From the NCBI RefSeq assembly GCF_005239225.2, contig NC_133288.1, positions 7,955,035 to 8,019,034 of the forward strand: 64,000 bases of DNA, in the 5' to 3' direction. Origin of the DNA: Populus alba. Lineage: Eukaryota > Streptophyta > Magnoliopsida > Malpighiales > Salicaceae. Numbering within the stretch: position 1 is the stretch's first letter; every line of letters starts with the position of its first letter. The notes beneath the pieces are model-generated. The model did no database searches. It was not told the DNA's origin and was given only the letters and a program-made list of their open reading frames with translations. This document shows positions 11,945 through 23,089 of the stretch, piece after piece. The position numbers were made by a program, and so were the translations under genes.

Positions 11945-11954
11945 CATATATAGC
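11945..11954 (-). promoter_or_regulatory. TATA box of the MLO gene
   Basis: The minus strand reads gctatatatg, about 120 bp before the start codon at 11823, leaving room for a leader of about 90 nt. No stop-free extension upstream argues for another start. Confidence 0.5.
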
Positions 11955-11959
11955 TAAAG

Positions 11960-14900
11960 AACTTTGGATCCAGGGAGGTTCAGCGCAGCCAAGGCAATTC
12001 AAACAAACACGGTTTGATTTACCATGGAGATAACAAAACAGCTGCTGAGATTATCATGTTTTGACCACCTTTTATTGTTGATAACTTGGATTTTTTTATT
12101 GGACTAACCGATGGCTTCTGTGCATCCATAGTGCACAGCTACTTTTTGTCCGATTCCACTCAGTTTTTGGACCCGTCTCGGGAGCAATCATCGCGCTCTT
12201 CTTCCTGAAATAATCAAATCAGCCTAAATAGACCACGACCATGGGTAAAGCAAAGCATTTAATGATTCCATCTGAAGAATTAATTAGTTTATCATCTTTG
12301 ATATTTCAATACATGAAAGAGAAAATCTGAACTATTGGTTACGATTAATTAATGACTTGGAATAATGATTTTTTTTTTTTGGTAAATATAATATCAATAC
12401 GGATGGATAACTTGTCCAAAATCTGAAATGAAATAATTTAATTTCAATTTAAAAAAACTACTTTGAAGATATGTACCATTAAAATAGAAAAATAGAATGA
12501 ATGCAGTTTTTTTGTGGTTAGTAGGAGAACCGACAATTTTTTTCTTAGATGATTGATATTAAAAAATGAATTTTGGAAAAAAGAAATAAAAGTGTGAAAA
12601 TGAAAGGAAATAATTAAGAAAAATAAATTTATAACACCAAAATGCCATTTGAATTTTGTTTAGTCTCAAAATATTCAGGAAAAAAAAAATCAATCTTAAA
12701 TGATTCAACTTAGTTTAGTTATTAAAGAAAGAGATATATTTCATATTTATAAGTTTAGGTTTTGGGATAATACCTATAAAAAAAAATTATTAAGTTTATC
12801 TAAATATATCAAACAAATACTTGTTTGAAAAGAGACTATTTGTTTTTGTGTTTCAAAAATATTTTTAAAAAAAATTTAAATTTTTTTATTTTTTTATTAA
12901 CTTCAAATTAATATATTTTAAAATTATTTTAATATACTAATATCAAAAATAATTTTTAAAAAATAAAAAAATATATTATTAATATTTATTTTAATACAAA
13001 ATATTATTTAAAAAACAATCCTACTCCCAAACCATCTCTATGTTTTCTTGTAAATCTTGTGGCAATAACCCCATGTGTAGAATTGAGGACACTAATTAAT
13101 GTCCCAGAAAAGGCTGTCCATTATTTTGACTTATGCTTCTCTGGGGGATCCACATCTCCCGACACATTATTATTATTGTTGTTGTTATTATCTTTGGTCA
13201 GATGGTGTCCCGAAGGCTGTGTAGTGCGTCCCGTTCAATCTTGCTGCTCGGTCTAATATGTTGGCTCTAACAAATGAATCAAGCCTTGTACACCATTTGA
13301 AGCACATGATATGAATATTTCGTATTGATGGAGGTTTTGCGGTTATAATTTAAAAAAAAAAAAAAAAAAAAAAAAGCGTGTTAAATTTTTTTAAAAAATT
13401 TTTTTGTTTAATAAAAAATAATTCAAAAAATATTTAATTAAAATTACATTTTAAAGTACTATTAATAACAAAATAACTAAAAATGACATGCAATATTCTC
13501 ATAACTTTAAATTCTATATGAAGTATGAAGTATGTGATTATTAATACATAATAAATATAGCAAAACAACATTAAGGTATTAGTTATTAAGAAATAATAAT
13601 TAAGTTTATTTGTTTTATAAAAAATGATTTTCTGAAAATTATTTTTAAATTTTCTTGTATTTGTTTATCATTAGAAAAATTGGTTGGTATAATATTTTTC
13701 AAACTTTCAACTAATATGATGGCCAGTGAAGGCTTATATGGTCATTAATTTTAGGACCTATAAAATTAATTGAAATACACACAAGTTGTTCCAGACATCC
13801 ATTTTAATAAAAAAAATTCCAGATGTATGTGTCCAAATAAAACGGCACAGGTTGATAAGGTACCCATGTGTGGATTCATCCACCACAACAAGCATCATGC
13901 TATGTCCATAATAAACCTCTTAATTCTTCTCGGATAACTTGTGGGGTCATTTCAATCAATGTTTGCGATATTATTAAAATCTTTTTAATTGTATTGATTG
14001 GTATGTATTTAATTTTTATTTTTTTTTTGCTTTTTCTTGAAATACAAGTTTAATGATAACAACATCAATATCTTTTAAAAAAAATCTTAACAAAATAAAT
14101 TTAACGATATTAAAAAAAACTTCAATAGCCACTAGAGTGGATTATCCAAGTTTCTCGAAAGCAAATAATCCATGCCATCTTCGGGCAGCTGTGCGGCTCA
14201 TTCATGTTTGGTGATTTTAATCGCTATTTATTTTTATTTTATTTTTTTTTTAAAAAAAAAAGGAAAGGCCTTGCTCCACATGGATAGGTATGCTAGGATG
14301 ATATAGGCCTGCTTGCAAAACTGGATAGGAGTGAGTAGTGGCTGGAGATTGAGTTGGATCTCCAACTGAAAAGCCCAAATCAGATCCTTTATTACGTGCT
14401 GTATTTGTAGACTTTTTGGGCTTCACTCATGCTACTGTAATGACCTGCTCCCGGGTTGTTTATGGAGGTATTTAACACGTGAGTTTTTAAAACAATTATT
14501 TTTTATTGTTTTTTGATATATTGTTGTAAAAAAAAAATTCAATAAAAAAAATATTATTTTAAATATTTTCAATAAAAAAATACTTTAAAAAACAAATATT
14601 ACTACTATCTCAAACACATTTTCTAGATTTGTATGGTGTTGGATGTTTCTTGCGGGCTGGGCTTGGTGTGGTCGGTCCAACCCTGTTATCAGCAAGAGGA
14701 ACAAGCCTGTTGCTTGCTATTAGTCTAAAATTACAGCATGGTCTCCTGGTGGTCACCATCTAATCACCAAATCTGGGATTCTCAATTGGGGTTTTGCCTA
14801 TTTGATCCTCTCTAATTGTAGCACCATCATTCCTATCCGCCGGGCATTCCATCAGCAGCCACTAGGTTTATTTAGATTATTTGAGAGTATAATAATAATT

Positions 14901-15149
14901 GTTTTTTTAAAATATTTTTAAAATATTAAAAATATATTAATTATAAATAAATAAATAAAACTAATGTTTTAAAAAATATTTTTAAAACTCAAAAAACAAA
15001 CAAGTTGTTGTTCAATAATATGCAATGTGCAATGCCATGTAGAATGTATATGGATTTTACAATAATAAAAAATAATATAAATTATATTTGAGAATTTAAA
15101 AAATAAGGTTTTTTATTCTTGTGCTGTAATTTTTACATTAATTATTATA

Positions 15150-15150
<1 letters not shown>
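11960..15150. other. Intergenic spacer, AT-rich, with dispersed repeats
   Basis: Upstream flank of the MLO gene, then spacer. AT-rich dispersed blocks lie at about 12825-13035 (ending ctcccaaacc), 14478-14625 and 14870-15005; a long A run lies at 13351-13374. Short open frames at 13059-13256 and 13868-14053 have no domain content or splice context. No gene seen. Confidence 0.5.

Positions 15151-15151
<1 letters not shown>

Positions 15152-15224
<73 letters not shown>
15152..15224 (+). repeat. Compound (CT)n(AT)n microsatellite
   Basis: About 29 bases of CT repeat (15152-15180) pass directly into about 44 bases of AT repeat (15181-15224). Confidence 0.95.
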
Positions 15225-15226
<2 letters not shown>

Positions 15227-15404
15227 ATTGGTTAACTAATAGTTTATGCCTCATATTATATTATTTTCAACAAGCATAATATTTAATTTTCTAAACTAAA
15301 TATAAAAGATAAAATTAAGTAAGCAAAAATAATTTTCCTTAAAAACCTTTAGCATTAAAATGGTAAGTGAGGTGTGGCTGATTTGATGTTTACTTGTATT
15401 GCAG

Positions 15405-15950
15405 AGAAGCAAGGCACTAGCTGGAGCTGACACAGGAAAGATTTGATGAGGAAGCTGCCTAAGTTCATATATGATGAGGATAAAGCTTTGGAGGTGGGAG
15501 TCTGCTCTCTCGTTTATGATTGATGTAAATCATGGTTAGTAACAGTTGAGACTTTTAAATGGTTCTTCGTGGTAGCTGTGGCTAGGGGAAGAGAAATAAG
15601 TCAGCCATCCCATCATCTAAGAACTTGTTGCCTGCGTGTGGGCGCTCGTGTTCCAAGTCTGTAAATTGTCCTATAATGCTCCTGCAGGCTGCATGTTACC
15701 TTCCTCTTATTTTATTTTATTTTATTTTCCATTCTTGTTCACGATTTGCATTGAAATTTCTCTGGTTTTCATGTTTTGATAACAGAGGACCCGCCAAGTT
15801 CTTACTGACACAGCTGAGCTCTGCTGTAGATGAGGTTTCCGCTCAGCTGCATCCAGAAGATGCCCCCGGTGGCCGGTGGAGTTGCAGTGGCTTCTGATGA
15901 GATCCAAGCTTCCATACAAGAAAATGTCTGTCGAAATGTCAACGCAAGCT
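15405..15950 (+). pseudogene. Decayed fragment of an unidentified intron-containing gene
   Basis: Two exon-like blocks remain. The first (15405-15493), after an acceptor-like ttgcag, reads through one stop and then gives DLMRKLPKFIYDEDKALE before a gtggga donor. The second (15786 to about 15930), after gataacag, gives GPAKFLLTQLSSAVDEVSAQ then LHPEDAP; a one-base shift at about 15865 is needed to continue as VAGGVAVASDEIQASIQ. Codon-like sequence with splice borders but a stop and a frameshift points to a dead partial gene copy, not a retrocopy, since the intron is kept. The helical, charged character gives no safe family. Confidence 0.5.
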
Positions 15951-17869
15951 TCCATTATAGCTCAAAACATCTTATTCTCTATTGGTTTGTTTCTGTGAAA
16001 TCTTTTCAGCTCTTTATCTTTTTTGTGGTTGAATTTAGTTTGCTTTAAGCAATATCCATAATCAGATACTCTCATTGTTGCTGCGGTACCTCGCCGCATC
16101 ATGCTCTAGTTTTGCTTTGTTATTGTTGGAAAGTTGCCCGCCAGGAATTTGACTCCTTCTATAGCTGGCCGACGGTTTACCGTCCATCTTTCTGGGCCTG
16201 AAAAATTTTAGAGGACGTTCAACAGTTTATGTTGCGGTCCATCAATGAACCTGTGGGCCTATTATTAATTTTTTTCGACGATGTTTTGGGTTTGGCTTTT
16301 GGAATCACTGGCGATTAAAAATGTTTGCCCTGTATTAAAAATATGTTTGTTTTTTAAGTAGTTTTTTTAAAACAAAATTAAAAAAAATTTGGTTAGATAT
16401 GGTTAGTTGGATTTAAATAGGTGTTTGGTAAAAATTATAGTCAAAGTTTATGTATAGCAAAAACATGTATAAAATATTTGGTAGTGGTTGTTTTTCAAAA
16501 ATATTTTTTACTTGGAAATGCATCAAAATAAATTTTTTATATATTTTTTAAATTTTTTGATATTAGCACATCAAAATGATCTGAAAATACAAAAAAAAAA
16601 ATTGAAGTAAAGAAAAAAATAATAAAATTTTGAAAAAATGATTTTGAAATGTCAAAACAAATAAAGTTTTACAAAACTCAATTAAAAAAACATGTAAAAA
16701 TTGCTTCACAAAAACTGCGTTTCAAACTCAATTTTTAGATGGGTCTCGTAGTATAAAATACAGTTTGGTCTATTGTAAAATACCTAATTGCATTTTTTAC
16801 ACCGCAAACACAAAAACTAACACTAAACAAACACACCTTAAAAATAGCTCTGTTTGGATTGCTTATGATTGCCATCCCTTTTATTTATGCTTCTTAAGTA
16901 AAATGATGTTTTAATTTCAATATTATATTTGGAATAATAATAAGAAATTAGAGTGAAATTTAGAATTTCTAGTGCCCTATTTTTAATATTAAAATGAATA
17001 ATAATTATATAAAAAAATTTGATTTGTAAAAAAGTTGATTTTGTTGATAATGGTGGCTGTAAAAATAATAAAGATGATTGTAATAGTGAAAATGGATTAG
17101 TAAATGAGAGGATAGTGGGTGGGGTAGTGGAAAAGTTGTGCAATAATAATAATAACAATAATAATAATTTTATTTAGAAAAAATGTTATCACTACCACCA
17201 ATAGTTGTGATATTGATGGTGACCGAGGTAATGATAATAATAAAAGTATTTAATATATAGTAAATAAAATAATATATTATTTTATAAGAATGAAACTATG
17301 TATAATTTTTATTTTATTTGTTAAGTTTCTCTGTTTTTTTTTTCACTGGTATATTTCACTTTCTTTATTAAATTAAATCCAATGGTAAAAAGAAATAATC
17401 CATGCAAGATGAACGGTCCATAGTAATAAGTGAATTTTATAGCTTGAAATTTTGATGAGTTTACAAGGACAAATATGAAGTAAAATTTTATGTTATTATT
17501 TGTCCATTATGTCTTCTTATAAACAAGGTATAAAAAATCACTCAATTTTCGTTTGTCTTTACGAACCAAACATTTTCATTTTTTTGTCATTGAATGCATC
17601 GATAATTCTCTTGTATTCCAAAATAATTGCTAACTAATTGAAAAATATGCAAGGAAGCATAGCATAATCCATAGTATATTACAAATCTCATCAACTAAAA
17701 ATATGATGTTTTGTCATATCAGTGGACACTTGCTTTGTCGGAAGTGACAGCCACTAGATTTGTGTCTTTGATATATATTGTGATCTTTCTTCTTTCTTTT
17801 TTTTTTCAAAAAAAATAAAAAAAATATTTAGAATTTGTTAGTGTATTTTTTTAGCATATAAAATTAAGA
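15951..17869. other. Spacer containing a degraded inverted-repeat element copy
   Basis: About 16340-16850 resembles the 1321-2353 element: words such as aataggtgtttggtaaaaat, tttggtagtggttgtttttc and a distal end accgcaaacacaaaaactaa recur, with a nested unit inside. (AAT)n runs lie at 17140-17168. The minus frame over 16838-17158 is AT-driven low complexity. No gene seen. Confidence 0.45.
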
Positions 17870-19000
17870 ATTATACCCATGATTGATTTGACTTACTTGT
17901 CAAATCTAAAATTACTATTTTTTAATAAAATACTAAAATAATAACATATTAAATTAACTTAGATCAACTTCAATTAACTTATCAAATTTGTTGTCTAAAT
18001 TACAAGACTTTAATAACCTTATAAAAACAAATTAAAAAATAAGTATTTTGCTTAGAAATGAAATGTTTGTTAAATCTCATTCTCAATCAACTTAATATTA
18101 AAAATAAAATTCAACTAAAAAAAATAAGCTAAGTCTGTCCAGGTGAACCGACCGAACCTGGATCATGAAACATGGATAATCCCATAGAAAATAAATCAAA
18201 ATAAATTATAAAGCTTAATTTCAAATCAACTCTATGTTGAAGGATGATATAAAAAAAGACACAAAAAATCACTTGAGTCAATCGACCAAATATGTGACCC
18301 GGGTCATGAGATCGAATAATCTTATAGCCACAAATCAAAATAAATTATGAAGTCTAATTATCAATCAACACAATATTGAAGGATAAAATTGAAAATGTCA
18401 ACAAAAATAGGATAAAAAAACCCAAGTCAATTGGCCTAACACACAAACCGAGTCAAACAAAAATAACTATGAAACTTAATTCTCAATTAACTCAATATTA
18501 AATGATTAAATTAAGGTTGATACATGGACAAATCAAATCAAATTTGGGAAATGAAAAAAAATGAGTAATTAAAAAAAAATCATATAGAAAGAAGATAAAG
18601 ATTGAGATAAAAAAACCTAATCGTTAATGTTATTTATGTTGAATGATATAACTAGAAAAAACAAAACATTATTTTTAAAGAAAGAAAGAGAAAACCAAGA
18701 AAATCAAGTGAACCTTTTAAACTTGGGCAAAGGTCTCAAACAAGTGACCTATTAAATACTAAACATGAGCTTAATCAAGAAACTCAATTCATAACCAATT
18801 TATATATTGGTTAGCCAAATTAAATCCAACAAAAAGTAACAATTAAAAAGATAGAAAGAAAACTCAAGTCATTTTCAAAATCAGCAGAAGATCACATAGA
18901 AAACAAATAAATAAAATCAATTTAAAAAATTTATCTCATATAAAATAATTAGAAATGAAAAAAACTAAATTCAAAAGGAAAAAAAAATAAAGGGGTATTA
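17870..19000. repeat. Degenerate tandem repeat field, unit about 145-150 bp
   Basis: Successive units repeat the same order of words: a gggtcatgaga-like word, a gataatcctatag-like word, aaatcaaaataaattatgaa, cttaattctcaatcaac, ctcaatattgaaggat, then aaattgaaaa. The clearest units start near 18125, 18270 and 18415; flanking units are more eroded. Spacing is about 145-150 bp by eye. The same family recurs at 61715-62430. Confidence 0.65.
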
Positions 19001-20558
19001 AATAGGAAAAAAAATTCTAACCTCATAATTGTTTAAAAAGACCATTTCAAATATTAAAGGAAGAGATCGGGAAAAAAATATAAATTTAAATAATTAACCA
19101 ATAAACCCTAACAAAAAACAATAAAAAAAATACTTGATATAACCAGGTTATTTTCAAGAGCAACAAAAAAATTCATAAAAAACAAGATAAAAAAAAAAAC
19201 CTAGCCTACTTAAATTTTTAAGAGGCTAGAGCAAAAATCTAGAGAAGGGAGGGGGGGGAATGGTTGCTAACACAAAACCATTATAAATTTTGGAACATGT
19301 GTCATCTTATAAAGTTAGGAGAGCTGAGATCTTTCAAAAGTCACACTGGAAAATGGATTTTGATTGTCGGACTGCCTCACATTCATTGATTGAACAATGT
19401 GAGGTTGTATACACTGTTTGCATGAACCAACAAGTTTTTTTAAATAATATTTAATATATGTGAATTATTATCATATCATTGTACAACCTCTAATTTTACA
19501 ATAAAACTAATGCAAAACAACTAAAAACCCCATACGAGAGAGTTATATTGTTTTTGTCTTTGATAACATCAAAGTAATTATATTGTTTCAAAATAAATAA
19601 AATGACTAAAACACTCCTGAGTAAAAGATATTGCATTTTTTATTTTAGGGGTGAAGTAGTAATTTTACTGTAGAAAAAAATTAACTTTATATAATATAAT
19701 AAAGACAATTATATATTGATAAAAAAGACAACCTGGCCTCCAAAATATAATATAATGTTTTTTTCCAATAAATTTTATAATTATATTACTACAATGAATA
19801 ATAATTAATGAGCATTTATTTCCTGAGAAGATATATATATATATATATTAGTGTTCCGGAGATATTGGGCAAGTACGCTTGCCACGACGACTAATCTTTG
19901 TAGCTGCATGAACATGTCGCTGTCAGGGACCCAATATTATTGCAATAATGCTTGGCTGGTCCAGACTGTCGTGTCTACTATTTATTGATCACGTGCGCAA
20001 GCGGAGCCTGCATTGTATGGTCAATAAAGTAGATGGAGTGTTGTTTCTGGAACCTTTTCTGCATTATTGGTGACCCGACTGGGGTCTCATTTGGTCACTT
20101 TCTTATGCATCGTGCCCCTCTGTAGGGCAGCTACATTCAGGGCTTGGGTGCAGGGCCCGGGCATTGTCTCGGATTATTAATATTTTTGTTAAGATCTTAT
20201 TTTAATTTTTGGTTTTTATTGTTAAATAAATCAAAACACACAAATCTCTTTGGACTTGTTTACTTTATCTTTTAACATTTTCTGTTTTCCCAAGCGTTCA
20301 TATAAGTTTATTTAACATTATTTTTATAAAAAAAAACTAGGTAATTTTTACATATAAGAATTTTAATATTAGGTTCACTGTTATAAAAATTACGGCAAAA
20401 ACTCAATTACAACAAAAACATTAACCTTAATTAATCCTTAATAAGAATATGCCCTTATAGTTATCATGCTACCAAAATTGAAAGTTGATAATATGAAAAG
20501 TTAATTCTGGTTTTATTATGAGTTTATGATAGTTAATTAAAAATTGATAATATTAAAA
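19001..20558. other. Intergenic spacer
   Basis: AT-rich with a G run at 19243-19258 and a TA tract near 19831-19850. The more GC-balanced part at 19850-20170 has no coding frame or RNA structure that I could recognise. Confidence 0.5.
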
Positions 20559-20570
20559 TTAATTCTAGTT

Positions 20571-20768
20571 TTTTTATTTATTTATTTACGCGGGTGTCCA
20601 GGCTAGCTTGCGCGCACCACGACTAATCCCACGGCTCACTGAACATCCTGCAAACTCAGTGAGCATGTAAGGCATCGCGGAGGTGACAGGCATGCACGGT
20701 GAGGTTTGAACTCAGGATGCAGAGGAAGGGAACAAGTCACTTCAACCGCTGGGGCAAGACCTCAAGTG
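20571..20768 (-). mobile_element. tRNA-derived SINE with target-site duplications
   Basis: The element is flanked by identical 12-bp duplications ttaattctagtt at 20559-20570 and 20769-20780. Read on the minus strand it starts near 20768 with a tRNA-like head: an A-box-like ttgccccagcggttga (about 20755-20740) and a B-box-like gagttcaaacctc (about 20715-20703). It ends with ggtgcgcgcaagctagcc, then ggacacccg and an A-rich tail (taaataaataaataaaaaaa) at 20590-20571. Internal Pol III boxes, A-rich tail and exact duplications define a SINE inserted by LINE machinery. About 198 bp, apparently full length. Confidence 0.85.
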
Positions 20769-20780
20769 TTAATTCTAGTT

Positions 20781-22984
20781 AATATCATAACTAATTATCC
20801 AACTTTTTAGCTTTTAAAATCAACTATATACAGGGTGAATGAATAGTTCAAGACGATGTTTTTCATGATTCTACATACCCTTTCTTACCTTAAATTTTAA
20901 TGTTTTTCTCCTTATTTTTCAAGCTTTGATAGTTCTTTTAAATTTAGAGCTTAGGTTCATTTTATTAAAAGATTATTAAGTTCATCTATTTTGGTTGAAA
21001 AATTTTATTTAAAAGTGCATATAAAGTAAGATGATAATGTTGAAATCTTGAGAGACTTCTTTCAAATAATTTTTGCGCCAATAGAGGAACAACAAAGATT
21101 TAAGGACAAAAGATTCAATACTTGACAACAATAAAAACTTCACTATTTAAAATACATCAACAAGTACCTTTCTATATTTTAATTTAATTATAGATATATT
21201 ATTTAATTAGTATGCATGCTATAACGTTATTTTGATATCAAATGCAAGTTTATTTATACTTGGTATGCATGCTAGAATATTTATATATGTTTTTTTATTT
21301 GTGTTGGTTACATGTTTGTCATTGTATATATATGTTCTCACAAGTATGATTTAGTTATGATAAACTAAACAATTTAATCTATGCTTTTTTTTTTATAATT
21401 GAATAAATCATAATGAACAAAATACGGCTCAACAAAGTAATCTAAGAACAAAAAAAGATTACCTATGGGATTTTTTCAATTTTATTTTTTTTCCCTTTAG
21501 TTTGGAATTTTTACGTTTCTATCCAAAACTTCATTTTATTCATATTTAAGTCTCTAAGTTTGAAAAAAAAAAAGAGAAAGTCATAAAAAAGCAACGAATA
21601 AGAGAGAAAGAGACTAGTTAGCCAAATTTTATGAGCCAAAAAGCTAAATTTGATGTCAACGTGTGTTTCTTAACGAGAGTAATGTTATTGAGGTGTTTTA
21701 AAGCTTTCTATTGCTAAAAAAATTTGAATGGTGTTTTGTGTCAAAAATTGATTTATTGATTTTCTAATAGGATACACTTGGTGTTTTTAAATAAAAATAG
21801 GCTAGGATTCAAATATTGTTTTTAAAAATAAAGGTAGAATGACATGTCTTTAAGTAAAAAAAAAATTTCAAAGGCTAGGCGCACAAGCTCGGTCTTGCAG
21901 GTCCACAAGCGTCAATCCTTCATTCTCTTAAGGTAGAAGCATTGGCCCAAATCGTTGGCCAATACGCTTAGTCTCTTTTAATTTATTTTTTATTTTTTTA
22001 ATTTTCATTGAAATGCAATATGAGGAAAGAAAAAGGTTAACATTATGTTAAATTTTTTATTCAGTTTTGTCATGGTTCTCAAATAATATTATAAAATTAA
22101 TGTTCTTTAAATTCTTTTTATGGGTTTCTTAGGTCATTTTATCATAATTTTTTTTCTTCAATCACTTATAAAAAAAATTGAGATATTGTTTTATTTTTTT
22201 TAAAAAATATGGTTTTGAGATCATGATAGGTTTTCATTTAAAAAACATTGCATACAAGAAAAAAAAAAAAGCTTTGGTTCAAATAACAAGAGATGTATTG
22301 GTTAAAAAAAGAAGTTTAGGTTGAAGAAATATATATTTTTTGATAATTGTATTTGTTATTTTTCTTGCAAATATCTATTTTTATAATCGTTACATTAAAT
22401 AAAAAACAAACTTCAAAAATCAAGGTTAGACAAGTTAATCTAATTTGAATGAATCAACTCAATACGTTGTCATTTTAGTAATTTGTTATATATAAAAAAA
22501 TTGACATCATTGTATTTCTTTTTAAATCAAAATAGGTTTTGACTGAGTCATAAGGACAATATTACACTAAGTCAAATCTCACCTATTTTATTTTAAAACT
22601 TAATATAGTCCAGAGTTCAAGTTCATGGGTCATTATTGACCTGACATACATAGCTAGATTTAAAAATATAGTAAAAAGAAAATCATTATGACAACGGAGG
22701 ATACTTACGAATGCAGCCTAAAATCCTGATAATCTCTATAAAATTTTTGTGGAAAAAAAATATTATTTGTTATTTTTACACTTTGAATATCTATCACTCG
22801 ACACCATCTATTTATACCTTTTTTTATGTTTTTAGTTTTCTTTTTCTTTACATTTTTATTTAAATATAGCAATTGCAACATTGTTTTATTATTTTTTTAT
22901 GTTAAAAATTATTTCGAGATCTTACATGTTTTTATTAATATATATAATTTTTATTGGATATAAACATTAACTTTTTAATTCTTG

Positions 22985-23020
<36 letters not shown>

Positions 23021-23034
23021 AAACCATATAAGAG
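20781..23034. other. Intergenic spacer
   Basis: AT-rich with homopolymer runs; degenerate words of the tandem-repeat family appear near 22430-22660. A TA tract lies near 22989-23014. No gene seen. Confidence 0.5.
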
Positions 23035-23089
23035 TCCACCGAGAAAAAGAAATCTAAGAAATCAGTACTGATTTCTTTTTCTCGGTGGA
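23035..23089. repeat. Perfect 20-bp inverted repeat with overlapping palindrome
   Basis: 23035-23054 and 23070-23089 are exact reverse complements (arm core ccaccgagaaaaagaaatc) around a 15-base loop. The loop edge and right arm also form a second exact 20-bp palindrome centred on agtact (about 23057-23076), so two alternative fold-backs are possible. Confidence 0.85.

Noticed and set aside
16838..17158. Minus-strand 106-residue frame
   Set aside because: Low-complexity AT-driven sequence with (AAT)n; no conserved motif.
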